A DNA stretch of 64,000 nucleotides from UBA7672 sp047601145 (GTDB lineage: Bacteria; Pseudomonadota; Alphaproteobacteria; Caulobacterales; Hyphomonadaceae): contig JASGJW010000001.1 in the NCBI GenBank assembly GCA_047601145.1, forward strand, positions 1,612,001 to 1,676,000, read 5' to 3'. Numbering within the stretch: position 1 is the stretch's first letter; each line of letters starts with the position of its first letter. A program made the position numbers and the translations under genes. Of the stretch, positions 25,822-36,372 are shown piece after piece. Below the pieces are notes generated by a model that had not been told where the DNA came from, searched no databases, and saw only the letters and a list, made by a program, of their open reading frames with translations.

Positions 25822-27168
25822 GTGGACGAGACCACCAGAAAACCTGTGCTGAGCGAAGCGGAGGCGGATGCGGCCTACGACAAGTTCGTCATGGACAATC
25901 TCAAGCGGAATTATGCCGGGCACTATGTCCACGGCATGCTGGGCATGACCGGGTTCAGGTTGGTCAACACCCCAACGTTCGTGCCGGCCTACCTGCATTC
26001 GATCTCAGGTTCGGATTTCTGGGTCGGCATCGGAACGAGCCTGCAGCAGCTGGGCGGGATCGTATCGCCGATCATCGGGGCGCAGCAGATCGAGCATCGC
26101 AAGAAGATCCTGCCGGTGTCGGTGACACTCGGGCTCCTGATGCGGGCGCAGATCCTGGGCCTCGCCATTTCGGGGTGGTTTCTGACGGGCTGGCCGGCGC
26201 TTGCGTTCGCTCTGGTGTTCCTTTTCCTGCTTGGCTTCTTCCAGGGGCCGCAGCGCGTCGCGTTCCAGCTCTTGCTGGCGAAGGTGATCCCGATCCGGCT
26301 GCGCGGGCGCCTGCAGGCATGGCGCAATCTCACGGGCGGGGGGATCGCGGCGCTTCTGTCCTACTTCGCAGGCTCATGGCTGGTTGCGAACCATGTGTGG
26401 GGCAATGGCTATGCGACGACGTTCTTCCTTGCCTTCGTGCTGACGAGCCTTGGGTTGTCCGCGCTGCAGATGCTGATGCGAGAGCCGGAGCCGGCGAGCG
26501 TGCGCGAACGGAAAAGCCTGCGCGAGCGGATGAAGGATTTCCCCGCTCTGATCCGGGACGACAAGGGTTTTGCCTGGTTCATGGTGGCGCGTTCGCTGGC
26601 GATGGGATCGCGCATCGGCCAGCCCTTTTTCTTTCTCTATGGGACCTACGTGCTTGGCATCTCGGCAGAGACACAGCCGGAGCTGTTCGGGACGACGCTG
26701 GCGATCCTGTCGCTCGCCTACATGGGCGCGGACACGGTGACGAACCTGATCTGGGGCTATCTCTCGGATCGACAGGGCTTCCGCTCGACCTTCGTGATCT
26801 CGCTGGGGATCAACATTGTGGGCGTCGCGGCGCTTTTGATGTCGCATTCGGTGGCGTCGTTCGCCTTTGCCTTCTTCCTGATCGGCGCGGCGCAGTCGGG
26901 CTATCTGATGTCGACCTCGAACATCGTGCTGGAATACGGGCACCGCCACGACATCCCGATGCGGATGGCGCTGTCGAACACGGCGGAGGGCGCGATGGGC
27001 GCACTCGCGCCGTTGCTGGGGGCGGGGCTGGTTCTGGTGTGGGGCTATGAGTCGTCGTTCTACGCGACGCTCGTGACCATGACGCTCGCACTTGGCGTAC
27101 TGGTGTGGAAGGTCGATGAGCCGCGCAAGCGCAAGCAGCATCATCACGTCGAGCCGGACGGCAAGTAG
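25822..27168 (+). CDS. MFS transporter
   Basis: The protein is about 448 aa from a GTG at 25822, preceded by GGGAGAGG. GTG codons at 25798 and 25804 are alternatives. It has about eleven to twelve TM segments with the MFS-type loop LSDRQGF between later helices and the halves separated by a charged linker (ERKSLRERMKDFPALIRDD). The substrate is not predictable. It is divergent from the RT-TIR gene; the 7-bp repeat arm at 25792-25798 lies just before it. Confidence 0.85.
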   Translation: MDETTRKPVLSEAEADAAYDKFVMDNLKRNYAGHYVHGMLGMTGFRLVNTPTFVPAYLHSISGSDFWVGIGTSLQQLGGIVSPIIGAQQIEHRKKILPVSVTLGLLMRAQILGLAISGWFLTGWPALAFALVFLFLLGFFQGPQRVAFQLLLAKVIPIRLRGRLQAWRNLTGGGIAALLSYFAGSWLVANHVWGNGYATTFFLAFVLTSLGLSALQMLMREPEPASVRERKSLRERMKDFPALIRDDKGFAWFMVARSLAMGSRIGQPFFFLYGTYVLGISAETQPELFGTTLAILSLAYMGADTVTNLIWGYLSDRQGFRSTFVISLGINIVGVAALLMSHSVASFAFAFFLIGAAQSGYLMSTSNIVLEYGHRHDIPMRMALSNTAEGAMGALAPLLGAGLVLVWGYESSFYATLVTMTLALGVLVWKVDEPRKRKQHHHVEPDGK

Positions 27169-27171
27169 GGC

Positions 27172-27354
27172 TCAGCCTTCGTGACGCGGATCGGTCGAGG
27201 CGCCCAGCCGCCTGTCAGCCTGTTCGAGCAGGTCCTGCAGGTCCTCCGGCATTCCCGATTCGTCGGATGCAAATTCCGTCTGGAGCGGACGCGCGAACGC
27301 GCGGGTCCACCAGATGGCGCGTCGTGTCGAATGGTCCTGCGAATGTGCAGACAT
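27172..27354 (-). CDS. Small hypothetical protein
   Basis: A 60-aa reading frame on the minus strand has GAAGAGG 11 bases upstream. The composition is protein-like, with a C-terminal helix GMPEDLQDLLEQADRRLG. It recalls the tail of NepR-type anti-sigma proteins, but not enough to assign. It ends four bases from the MFS stop, convergent with it. Confidence 0.45.
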   Translation of the reverse strand: MSAHSQDHSTRRAIWWTRAFARPLQTEFASDESGMPEDLQDLLEQADRRLGASTDPRHEG

Positions 27355-27446
27355 GCCGGTTTCAGCCTCTTCACCGGCAAGACGCGCGAGGGGTTATCCG
27401 GGTTCCATGTTGCTGTTGTCGCAGTGCAGCAAACCTGAGCACAAAC

Positions 27447-27474
27447 GAAAAGGGCAGGCCCGGCGGGCCTGCCC
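27447..27474 (-). terminator. Rho-independent terminator of the small periplasmic protein gene
   Basis: A palindrome with 11-bp arms, GGGCAGGCCCG/CGGGCCTGCCC, is followed on the minus strand by TTTT. It lies 25 bases after the stop of the gene at 27500-27787. Confidence 0.8.
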
Positions 27475-27499
27475 TCGTCGGTCAGCCTTCCTGTTCGGC

Positions 27500-27787
27500 T
27501 TACTTGATCTTGGCGAACTCTTCATCGAGTTCCTTGACCTTGTCGGCCGGGAAGTAGTCGGGCGCCATTTGCGAGACGGCGTCGATCGTCATCTCGCGGG
27601 CCTGCTCGAGCTGCGGAGCGGCGGCGACTTCCGGCAGCACTTTCGTGAAAGCGGCCTTGGCTTCGGCGTTGTCGAGGATCTGGCCGATCGTCGAGGTCTT
27701 CACCGAGAATTTCGGGGCGTCCTGCGCCAGGGCGACGGGGGACAGCGCGACGGCGAAGGCGGCCGCGGCCACAAGTTTGCGGATCAT
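27500..27787 (-). CDS. Small exported hypothetical protein
   Basis: The protein is 95 aa with a signal peptide (RKLVAAAAFAVALSPVALAQ) and GGGAG before its ATG. The mature part is helical, with an Asp/Glu/Lys-rich end (ADKVKELDEEFAKIK). The family is unknown to me. It has its own terminator. It is separated from mlaC by 139 bases, so operon membership is uncertain. Confidence 0.8.
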   Translation of the reverse strand: MIRKLVAAAAFAVALSPVALAQDAPKFSVKTSTIGQILDNAEAKAAFTKVLPEVAAAPQLEQAREMTIDAVSQMAPDYFPADKVKELDEEFAKIK

Positions 27788-27925
27788 TGATAGTGCTCCC
27801 TATGGGCCGGAGAGGTTTCGCCCAGCCAGATACTTCGCACCTATACGACGGAAAGGAAACCGTCGAGTACCCGCCTGCAGTTGCTGCATTAGCGATGAGT
27901 CATTTTCCGGTGGAAAGACCAGGTA

Positions 27926-28600
27926 TCAGCCTTGGCTGTAGGCCGAGCCGCGGCCGGTCTTCTTGCGATCTTCCATGTCCGCCAGCAGCACATTGATGCG
28001 GCCGATCAGCTTGTCGATGCTGCCATTGTTGCGGTTGAGGAAGCTTTCGAACTGGGCCTGCTGTTCCTGGGCGAGCCAGAGCGTCGAGCCACCGAGGTCG
28101 ATGCCGACATCGCGCACGCGATAGGTCTGGCCGTCCTGGCTTTTCAGCACGTCCCAATAGACTTTCGTGTCCTTGCCGGTCTTCGAGCTCTTGATGAGCG
28201 TTGCGACCGTAGAGCGGCGATCGTCCTCGTCCTTCGAGCCGATGACGCGGAGTTTCTCACCGCGGAATTCGTCGAAGTGGACCTCGTAGACTTCCAGCGC
28301 GTAGTTCTGGAAGACCTTCAAGTATCTGTCGAAGTCGCTGTCGCTGACGGAGCGGCCGGCCACGCCGAGCACGCGGCGCGCGATCGTCGGCATGTGGGCG
28401 AACTTGTTCATGTACTCGCCGAACTTCGCTTCGCGTGCAGTATCGTTCAGCGTCTTGTCGTTCAGCACCTGCAAGACGATGTTGGCGTTCGCCTCCACGT
28501 AGGATTCGGATTTCTTGTCGGCGAACGCGGCTGGCGTTGCGACGGCGAGAAGGGCGGCGGCTGCGAGGGAGCGCATGCCGAGCTTGCTGAATTTTTTCAT
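27926..28600 (-). CDS. mlaC: MlaC-like phospholipid-binding periplasmic protein
   Basis: The protein is 224 aa from the ATG at 28600 (GGAGG upstream). Signal peptide MKKFSKLGMRSLAAAALLAV. The mature part has the MlaC/Ttg2D pattern, with VARRVLG-like IARRVLGVAGRSVSDSDFDRYLKVF and DLGGSTLWLAQEQQAQFESFL near the end. MlaC ferries phospholipid between MlaA at the outer membrane and MlaFEDB at the inner membrane. It directly follows mlaA here. MlaFEDB genes are not in the window. Confidence 0.92.
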   Translation of the reverse strand: MKKFSKLGMRSLAAAALLAVATPAAFADKKSESYVEANANIVLQVLNDKTLNDTAREAKFGEYMNKFAHMPTIARRVLGVAGRSVSDSDFDRYLKVFQNYALEVYEVHFDEFRGEKLRVIGSKDEDDRRSTVATLIKSSKTGKDTKVYWDVLKSQDGQTYRVRDVGIDLGGSTLWLAQEQQAQFESFLNRNNGSIDKLIGRINVLLADMEDRKKTGRGSAYSQG

Positions 28601-28623
28601 GTAAGCCTCCACGTTCGACCCGA

Positions 28624-29364
28624 TCAGAAGTCTAGTTCGCTTTCGGGCACTTTTTCGTTTTCATTCGGTTTGACAGGCGCGTTTGCAATGTCCTGCGCCC
28701 GCGTACGGTCATATAAACGCCTGACTGTCGTATACGGGTCGATCTGGTTGCGCAGTTCATCGACGGATTCGATGGCGCCTTCGCGGGCGTTGATGCCGCC
28801 CAGCACGGCGACGCCGAGCCGGATCTCATCGTCACTCTCGAACTCGGGATAGTTGAGGGGATTGAGCGCCATGTCCGCGCCCATGCCGAAGGCGTCACGC
28901 GGGCTGGACGGCCCGATGAAGGGGAGGACGAGGTAGGGACCGGGCTCAACGCCCCAGGTTCCAAGCGTCTGGCCGAAATCTTCCTTCGTGCGCTGGATGC
29001 CCATGGCCGAAGCCGGATCAAAGATACCGGCGATGCCGATGGTCGAATTGATGACGAAACGACTGACCGTGGCGCCAGCATCCGGCAGCTTGCCTTGCAG
29101 GACGTGGTTCACGGCGGTCAGCGGCTCGTTGAGGTTGCCGGTGAAGTTGCCGACGCCTTCGCGGATCGGTTCGTTGGTCACGGCGCGATAGCCGTAGGCG
29201 ACAGGTTCGAGGACGGCTTTGTCGACGCCTTCGTTGAAGGCGAACATCTGCCGGTTGAAATCCTCGTACGGATCACCCGGGTTCGGGCCGGTTGCGCAGG
29301 CCGAGATCGAAAGCGTCGCCAGCGCAGAGAGTGCGCCAGGCAGGGCGGCCATTCTGTTTGTCAT
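28624..29364 (-). CDS. mlaA: MlaA/VacJ lipoprotein
   Basis: The protein is 246 aa from the ATG at 29364, starting MTNRMAALPGAL. The lipobox ISAC places the lipidated Cys near residue 22. The VacJ core is clear: DPYEDFNRQMFAFNEGVDK, RFVINSTIGIAGIFDPA, EDFGQTLGTWGVEPGPYLVLP. MlaA lies in the outer membrane and removes mislocalised phospholipid. It is 23 bases from mlaC and surely in the same operon. Confidence 0.95.
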   Translation of the reverse strand: MTNRMAALPGALSALATLSISACATGPNPGDPYEDFNRQMFAFNEGVDKAVLEPVAYGYRAVTNEPIREGVGNFTGNLNEPLTAVNHVLQGKLPDAGATVSRFVINSTIGIAGIFDPASAMGIQRTKEDFGQTLGTWGVEPGPYLVLPFIGPSSPRDAFGMGADMALNPLNYPEFESDDEIRLGVAVLGGINAREGAIESVDELRNQIDPYTTVRRLYDRTRAQDIANAPVKPNENEKVPESELDF

Positions 29365-29525
29365 TATAAGGCGCTCCCACATGGGTCGGGTCGATATGTG
29401 TGTACGGGTTACGTACCGGTCAACACCCGTTGACTTGTGATACGATGGTAAACGTTGAGGGAGCATTTCTCGGGCCAGACTGTGGCTGCAAGAGCACTTG
29501 CGGACAGGCGACGAGACTTGAAAAT

Positions 29526-29547
29526 CGTATAAGGATATGCTTATACG
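29526..29547 (+). promoter_or_regulatory. Palindromic operator before the methionine operon
   Basis: A perfect 8-bp inverted repeat, CGTATAAG and CTTATACG, with 6 bases between lies just before the ATG at 29553. Its position suggests autoregulation by the ArsR-type gene that follows. SahR-type regulators of the methionine cycle bind AT-rich palindromes of similar form; identity here is inferred. Confidence 0.6.
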
Positions 29548-29552
29548 TTTAT

Positions 29553-30530
29553 ATGGAGTCCGCAGCGCTGTCCGTTCTGGTCCAGCAGCTACGCGCCGCC
29601 GGTGAGGTGACGCGGGCCCGGATTCTTGCGCTTCTGGCTCATGGCGAGCTTTCCGTGGGCGAGCTTGCCCAGGTTCTGAACCAGAGCCAGCCCCGCTTGT
29701 CGAGACACCTGAAATTCCTGACAGGGGCGGGACTTGTCGAACGCCTGCCGGAAGGGGCGTGGGTTTTCTACCGTCTTCCCGCCGAAGGCCGCGCGCGGGC
29801 GTTGGTAGATACGCTGAACGCGGCGATCGATCCGGACGATCCGGATATCAGGCGTGATCGCGCGCGCGTAGCGGAAGTGAAGGCCGAGCGGGCCACCGCT
29901 GCCGAGGACTATTTTTCCCGCGTGGCGGATGACTGGGACCAGCTTCGCGCGCTGCACTATTCGGAAGTGGACATTGAGAAAGCCGTTCTGTCCGCCGCAG
30001 GCGCTGGACCGTTCGACATGGTGATCGATTTCGGGACGGGCACGGGGCGGATGCTCGCGCTATTCGCCGGCAAGGCGCGGCGGGTCGAAGGCATCGACCT
30101 GTCACACCAGATGCTGACGGTGGCGCGTTCGAAGTTGCAGGAAGCCGGGGCGGGGAATGCGTCGGTTCGGCATGGCGATGCAACTGCATCACCCTATCCG
30201 GATGCCTGTGCTAGTCTCGTCATCATCCATCAGGTCCTGCACTTCCTCGATGATCCGGCGCGGGCGCTGGTCGAGGCGGCGCGCGTGCTGAAGCCTGGTG
30301 GCAGGCTGGTGGTGGTCGAATTCGCGCCGCACACGCTGGAGCATCTCAGGACGGATCACGCCCATCGACATCTCGGTGTCAGCGAGGGCGATCTTGATCG
30401 CTGGGCGGAGAAGGCGGGACTTGCGGTGAAGTCGGCGCGGACCTTCCGGTCGCCCGGCGGCGACAAGGGTATCGCCGTGATGGTTTGGTCGGCCGACAAT
30501 GTGAAATCGGCCAAGAGGTCGGCGGCATGA
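29553..30530 (+). CDS. ArsR-type regulator fused to a SAM methyltransferase (SahR-like)
   Basis: The protein is 325 aa from the ATG at 29553. Residues about 1-95 form an ArsR winged helix (ARILALLAHGELSVGELAQVL, SQPRLSRHLKFLTGAGLV). From about 110 a class I methyltransferase follows: motif I VIDFGTGTGRML and later LKPGGRLVVVEF. Such fusions precede metF/metH in alphaproteobacteria; SahR regulators sense S-adenosylhomocysteine. ATGA overlap with metF shows a single operon. The substrate of the methyltransferase half is unknown, and it may only bind SAM or SAH. Confidence 0.9.
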   Translation: MESAALSVLVQQLRAAGEVTRARILALLAHGELSVGELAQVLNQSQPRLSRHLKFLTGAGLVERLPEGAWVFYRLPAEGRARALVDTLNAAIDPDDPDIRRDRARVAEVKAERATAAEDYFSRVADDWDQLRALHYSEVDIEKAVLSAAGAGPFDMVIDFGTGTGRMLALFAGKARRVEGIDLSHQMLTVARSKLQEAGAGNASVRHGDATASPYPDACASLVIIHQVLHFLDDPARALVEAARVLKPGGRLVVVEFAPHTLEHLRTDHAHRHLGVSEGDLDRWAEKAGLAVKSARTFRSPGGDKGIAVMVWSADNVKSAKRSAA

Positions 30531-31393
30531 GCAAGGCTCCAAAGGTATCGTTCGAATTTTTCCCGCCGAAGACGGCGGAGATGGAAGAGAAGCTGTGGGA
30601 CTCGGTCCGACGCCTTGAGCCTCTGCGGCCGGACTATGTCTCGGTGACCTACGGCGCAGGCGGCTCCACGCGAGAGCGCACGCATGGCATCGTGCGGAAG
30701 ATGGCGGCCGAAACGTCGCTGAAACCGGCGGGCCACATCACCTGCGTGGCGGCGACCCAGGGCGAGATCGACCAGGTGCTGCGCGATTATTGGGACGCAG
30801 GCGTGAAGCGTATCGTGGCATTGCGTGGCGATCCGACTGCGGGCATCGGCACGAAATACGCGCCGCATCCTGCGGGTTATGCCTACGCAAGCGACCTGAT
30901 TGCGGGTGCGCGGAAGATCGCGGATTTCGACATTTCGGTGGGCTGCTATCCGGAAGTGCACCCGGATGCCTCGACGCTGTCGGCGGAGATCGACAACCTC
31001 AAGCGCAAGTTCGACGCGGGAGCTACGCGGGCGATCACGCAGTTTTTCTTCTATCCGGACGTCTACTTCAAATTCCTCGACAAGGCCCGCGACGCCGGCA
31101 TCACCCAGCCGATCGTGCCGGGCATCATGCTGCAGTCCAACTTCAAGGGGCTGAAACGTATGGCGGACCTGTGCGCGACCGCGATCCCCGCGCGCATCGC
31201 GGAACTCTATGACGGGCTCGACAATGATGCCGAGACGCGCGATCTCGTGACGGCGCATGTCGCGGCGGAGCTGTGCAATCGCCTCGCCGAGCAGGGCGTT
31301 GACCATTTCCACTTCTACACCATGAACCGGGCGGGCCTGTCGCTGTCGACGTGCCGCCTGCTCGGGATCAAGCCGGAGGCCCAGACGCAATGA
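30527..31393 (+). CDS. metF: Methylenetetrahydrofolate reductase
   Basis: The protein is 288 aa, starting MSKAPKVSFEFFPPKT, with ATGA overlap to the upstream gene. MetF motifs: SFEFFPPKT, VTYGAGGSTR, RIVALRGD and ITQFFFYPDVYFKF, ending DHFHFYTMNRAGLS. It reduces methylene-THF to methyl-THF, the methyl donor for MetH encoded downstream. Confidence 0.97.
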   Translation: MSKAPKVSFEFFPPKTAEMEEKLWDSVRRLEPLRPDYVSVTYGAGGSTRERTHGIVRKMAAETSLKPAGHITCVAATQGEIDQVLRDYWDAGVKRIVALRGDPTAGIGTKYAPHPAGYAYASDLIAGARKIADFDISVGCYPEVHPDASTLSAEIDNLKRKFDAGATRAITQFFFYPDVYFKFLDKARDAGITQPIVPGIMLQSNFKGLKRMADLCATAIPARIAELYDGLDNDAETRDLVTAHVAAELCNRLAEQGVDHFHFYTMNRAGLSLSTCRLLGIKPEAQTQ

Positions 31394-32454
31394 CACGGGC
31401 AGAACGTATCGCAAAGCTGAAGGCGACGGCGAAGGAGCGCATCCTGATCCTCGACGGGTCGTGGGGCGTGATGTTCCAGAAGATGGGCCTGCAGGAGCAG
31501 GACTATCGCGCCGAACGATTCAAGGACCATCCCGGTCAGCTGAAGGGCAACAACGACATCCTCTGCCTGACGCGGCCGGATCTCGTGGCCGAGTTGCACA
31601 CGATGTATTTTAACGCCGGCGCCGACATCTCGGAGACGAACACCTTCTCAGCGACGGTGATCGCGCAGGACGATTACAAGCTCGACGCCAAGGCCGTGCG
31701 AGACATCAACTATGAAGGTGCGCGCATCGGGCGGAGGATCGCTGACGCGTTCACGGCGAAGGAGCCCAACAAGCCGCGCTTCCTCGCCGGCTCGATCGGG
31801 CCGCTCAACAAGATGCTGTCCATGTCATCGGACGTGAACGATCCGGGCGCGCGGCTGGTGGACTTCGACGAGGTCTATCACGCCTATCGCGACCAGATCC
31901 GCGCGCTCAATGAGGGCGGGGTGGACCTCTACCTGATCGAGACCATCACCGACACGCTCAATTGCAAGGCGGCGATCAAGGCAATCATGGATCTCGAAGC
32001 CGAAGGTCTCGAGAAACTGCCGATCTGGATTTCAGGCACGATCACCGACCGTTCGGGCCGGACGCTCTCGGGCCAGACGGCGGAAGCATTCTGGAATTCG
32101 GTGAAGCACGCCAAGCCATTCGCGGTCGGTTTCAACTGCGCGCTTGGCGCGGACCTCATGCGCCCCTTCGTGGCCGAGATGGCGCGCGTGGCGGACACGC
32201 TGGTCGCGGCTTATCCCAACGCCGGCCTGCCGAACGCATTCGGCCAGTATGACGAGCAGCCGCACCAGACGGCGCATGAGCTGGAAGACTGGGCCAAGGA
32301 AGGGCTTGTGAATATCCTTGGCGGCTGCTGCGGCACCACGCCGGATCACATCAGGCATGTCGCCGAATCGGTTACGGGCATCAAGCCGCGCCAGCCGCCT
32401 GACCGGCCAAAGGCGCTGCGGCTGGCTGGGCTTGAGCCCTTCGAGCTGGCATAA
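31390..32454 (+). CDS. metH: Methionine synthase, homocysteine-binding part
   Basis: The protein is 354 aa, with ATGA overlap to metF. It contains only the N-terminal homocysteine S-methyltransferase domain of MetH: ILILDGSWGVMFQ, AGADISETNTFSA, and the zinc ligands in AVGFNCALGADL and ILGGCCGTTPDHIR. The remaining domains are in a separate gene at 33555-36194. Two-gene MetH is common in alphaproteobacteria. Confidence 0.95.
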   Translation: MTRAERIAKLKATAKERILILDGSWGVMFQKMGLQEQDYRAERFKDHPGQLKGNNDILCLTRPDLVAELHTMYFNAGADISETNTFSATVIAQDDYKLDAKAVRDINYEGARIGRRIADAFTAKEPNKPRFLAGSIGPLNKMLSMSSDVNDPGARLVDFDEVYHAYRDQIRALNEGGVDLYLIETITDTLNCKAAIKAIMDLEAEGLEKLPIWISGTITDRSGRTLSGQTAEAFWNSVKHAKPFAVGFNCALGADLMRPFVAEMARVADTLVAAYPNAGLPNAFGQYDEQPHQTAHELEDWAKEGLVNILGGCCGTTPDHIRHVAESVTGIKPRQPPDRPKALRLAGLEPFELA

Positions 32455-32474
32455 GCCAGCCAACACGAGGGCGC

Positions 32475-33038
32475 ATGGCGAAGTTCTACGACCAGCTCGA
32501 AGACAAGCATGTCGCCTTCATCAGGGCGCAGAGGATGTTCTTTGTCGCCACAGCGCCGCTGTCAGACAGTGGGCGCGTCAACCTCAGTCCCAAGGGCTAT
32601 GACAGCTTTCGCATCATCGGGCCGAGCCGGGTGGCGTATGCCGACCTAGGCGGCTCAGGCGCAGAAACGCTTGCGCATGTGCGCGAGAACGGGCGCATCA
32701 CTTTCATGTTCTGCGCCTATGAGGGCGCGCCGAATATCATGCGGCTCTACGGCCGCGGCGAGGCGATGCAGTTCAACGATCCCGGCTTTGCCGAAGAGAT
32801 CGCGAAATTCCCACCGGGCCACGAACGCGCCCGCGACATCATCTTCGCGGACATCACCGCCGTGCAGGACAGCTGCGGCTGGGCTGTGCCGTTCATGGAA
32901 TACAAGGGCGAGCGCGACCAGCTGCGCCGCTATGTCGAGCACATGGAACTCGACCAGTGGTATGAGAGCCGCCTGACAAAGAACGCCAAGAGCATCGACG
33001 GCTTGCCCGGCCTCAGCCGGCCGAAGGCTGCGGAATGA
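32475..33038 (+). CDS. PPOX-fold flavin-binding family protein
   Basis: The protein is 187 aa. It reads as a pyridoxamine-5'-phosphate-oxidase-like split barrel: QRMFFVATAPLSDSGRVNLSPKG and SRVAYADLGGSGAETLAHVREN, then ITFMFCAYEG. Members bind FMN, F420 or heme; the cofactor here is unknown. It lies between the two metH genes, 20 bases after the first, and overlaps the next gene by 4 bases. A methionine-related role is suggested by context only. Confidence 0.88.
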   Translation: MAKFYDQLEDKHVAFIRAQRMFFVATAPLSDSGRVNLSPKGYDSFRIIGPSRVAYADLGGSGAETLAHVRENGRITFMFCAYEGAPNIMRLYGRGEAMQFNDPGFAEEIAKFPPGHERARDIIFADITAVQDSCGWAVPFMEYKGERDQLRRYVEHMELDQWYESRLTKNAKSIDGLPGLSRPKAAE

Positions 33039-33535
33039 AATACGCTGCTGCTTCCCTCTTGTTGTTTCCGCTGGCGGGTTGCGTCATCGCGGACGTCACC
33101 GATCTCTCGCCCCAGCCCCGTGCGATCGAGCGGCAGTATGCGTCGGCGACGGCTTTCTATGCGAAGAACATCATCATTCCACCAGGTTATGAGACGATCC
33201 GCCTGCCGGGGATCATCGCCGATCCGCTGACATCAGGCGGCAGCGATCTCGGAGACACCGAGCAACAGGCCGAAAGCGTCTTCAACAAGATCGCCGCGGC
33301 GCTGGCCGAAGTTGGCGTCAGCGAAGGCGAGGTGGTGGCAATGACGGTCTACCTGGCCGCACCGACGCCGGGCGGCGTCATGGATTTCGACGGCATGATG
33401 CGAGCCTATGGCCGCCACTATGGCAACGCTGCGCAACCCAACCGCCCCGTCCGGTCGACTGTGCAGGTGGCGGGGCTCGTGCGCCCCGGCATGCTGGTCG
33501 AAATCGAAGTCACTGCTGCGCGCAAACCGCGCTAG
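33035..33535 (+). CDS. Rid-family (YjgF-like) lipoprotein
   Basis: The protein is 166 aa with lipobox signal MKYAAASLLLFPLAGC (Cys at 16). The mature part resembles the Rid/YjgF/UK114 trimer fold: TEQQAESVFNKIAAALAEVGV, VVAMTVYLAA, and RSTVQVAGLVRPGMLVEIEVTA. The Arg of RidA's deaminase site aligns with RSTVQV. RidA removes reactive enamines in the cytoplasm; an exported, lipidated Rid protein is unusual. ATGA overlap with the PPOX gene. Its link to methionine synthesis is unknown. Confidence 0.85.
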   Translation: MKYAAASLLLFPLAGCVIADVTDLSPQPRAIERQYASATAFYAKNIIIPPGYETIRLPGIIADPLTSGGSDLGDTEQQAESVFNKIAAALAEVGVSEGEVVAMTVYLAAPTPGGVMDFDGMMRAYGRHYGNAAQPNRPVRSTVQVAGLVRPGMLVEIEVTAARKPR

Positions 33536-33554
33536 TCACGCCTGAAAGCATCCC

Positions 33555-36194
<2,640 letters not shown>

Positions 36195-36280
36195 GGTTTC
36201 TACGGGCTATCCCTGAGGAAATCGTCTTTGCCGTCGACATCAACCCGGCGCTGCGCTTGTTTGCGCGCGGGGTCGATACT

Positions 36281-36304
36281 GTGAACGGAGCCTCATTCGT
36301 TCAC
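36281..36304. promoter_or_regulatory. Inverted repeat upstream of the TonB-dependent receptor
   Basis: GTGAACG and CGTTCAC, perfect 7-bp arms 10 bases apart, lie about 70 bases before the receptor start. It is a plausible operator. The binding protein is unknown. Confidence 0.4.
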
Positions 36305-36372
36305 GAACAGGAAACGTTGGGCAGGCCTATTGGCCTGACACCGGCAGCCGGTTGGTCACGGGAGGGACGGAC

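Noticed and set aside
27932..28852. 306-aa plus-strand frame across mlaC and mlaA
   Set aside because: It is antisense to two clearly recognised genes, and its start lacks a ribosome site.
36195..36372. Cobalamin riboswitch before the TonB-dependent receptor
   Set aside because: No B12-box-like sequence or matching fold was seen. Only a short inverted repeat is present.
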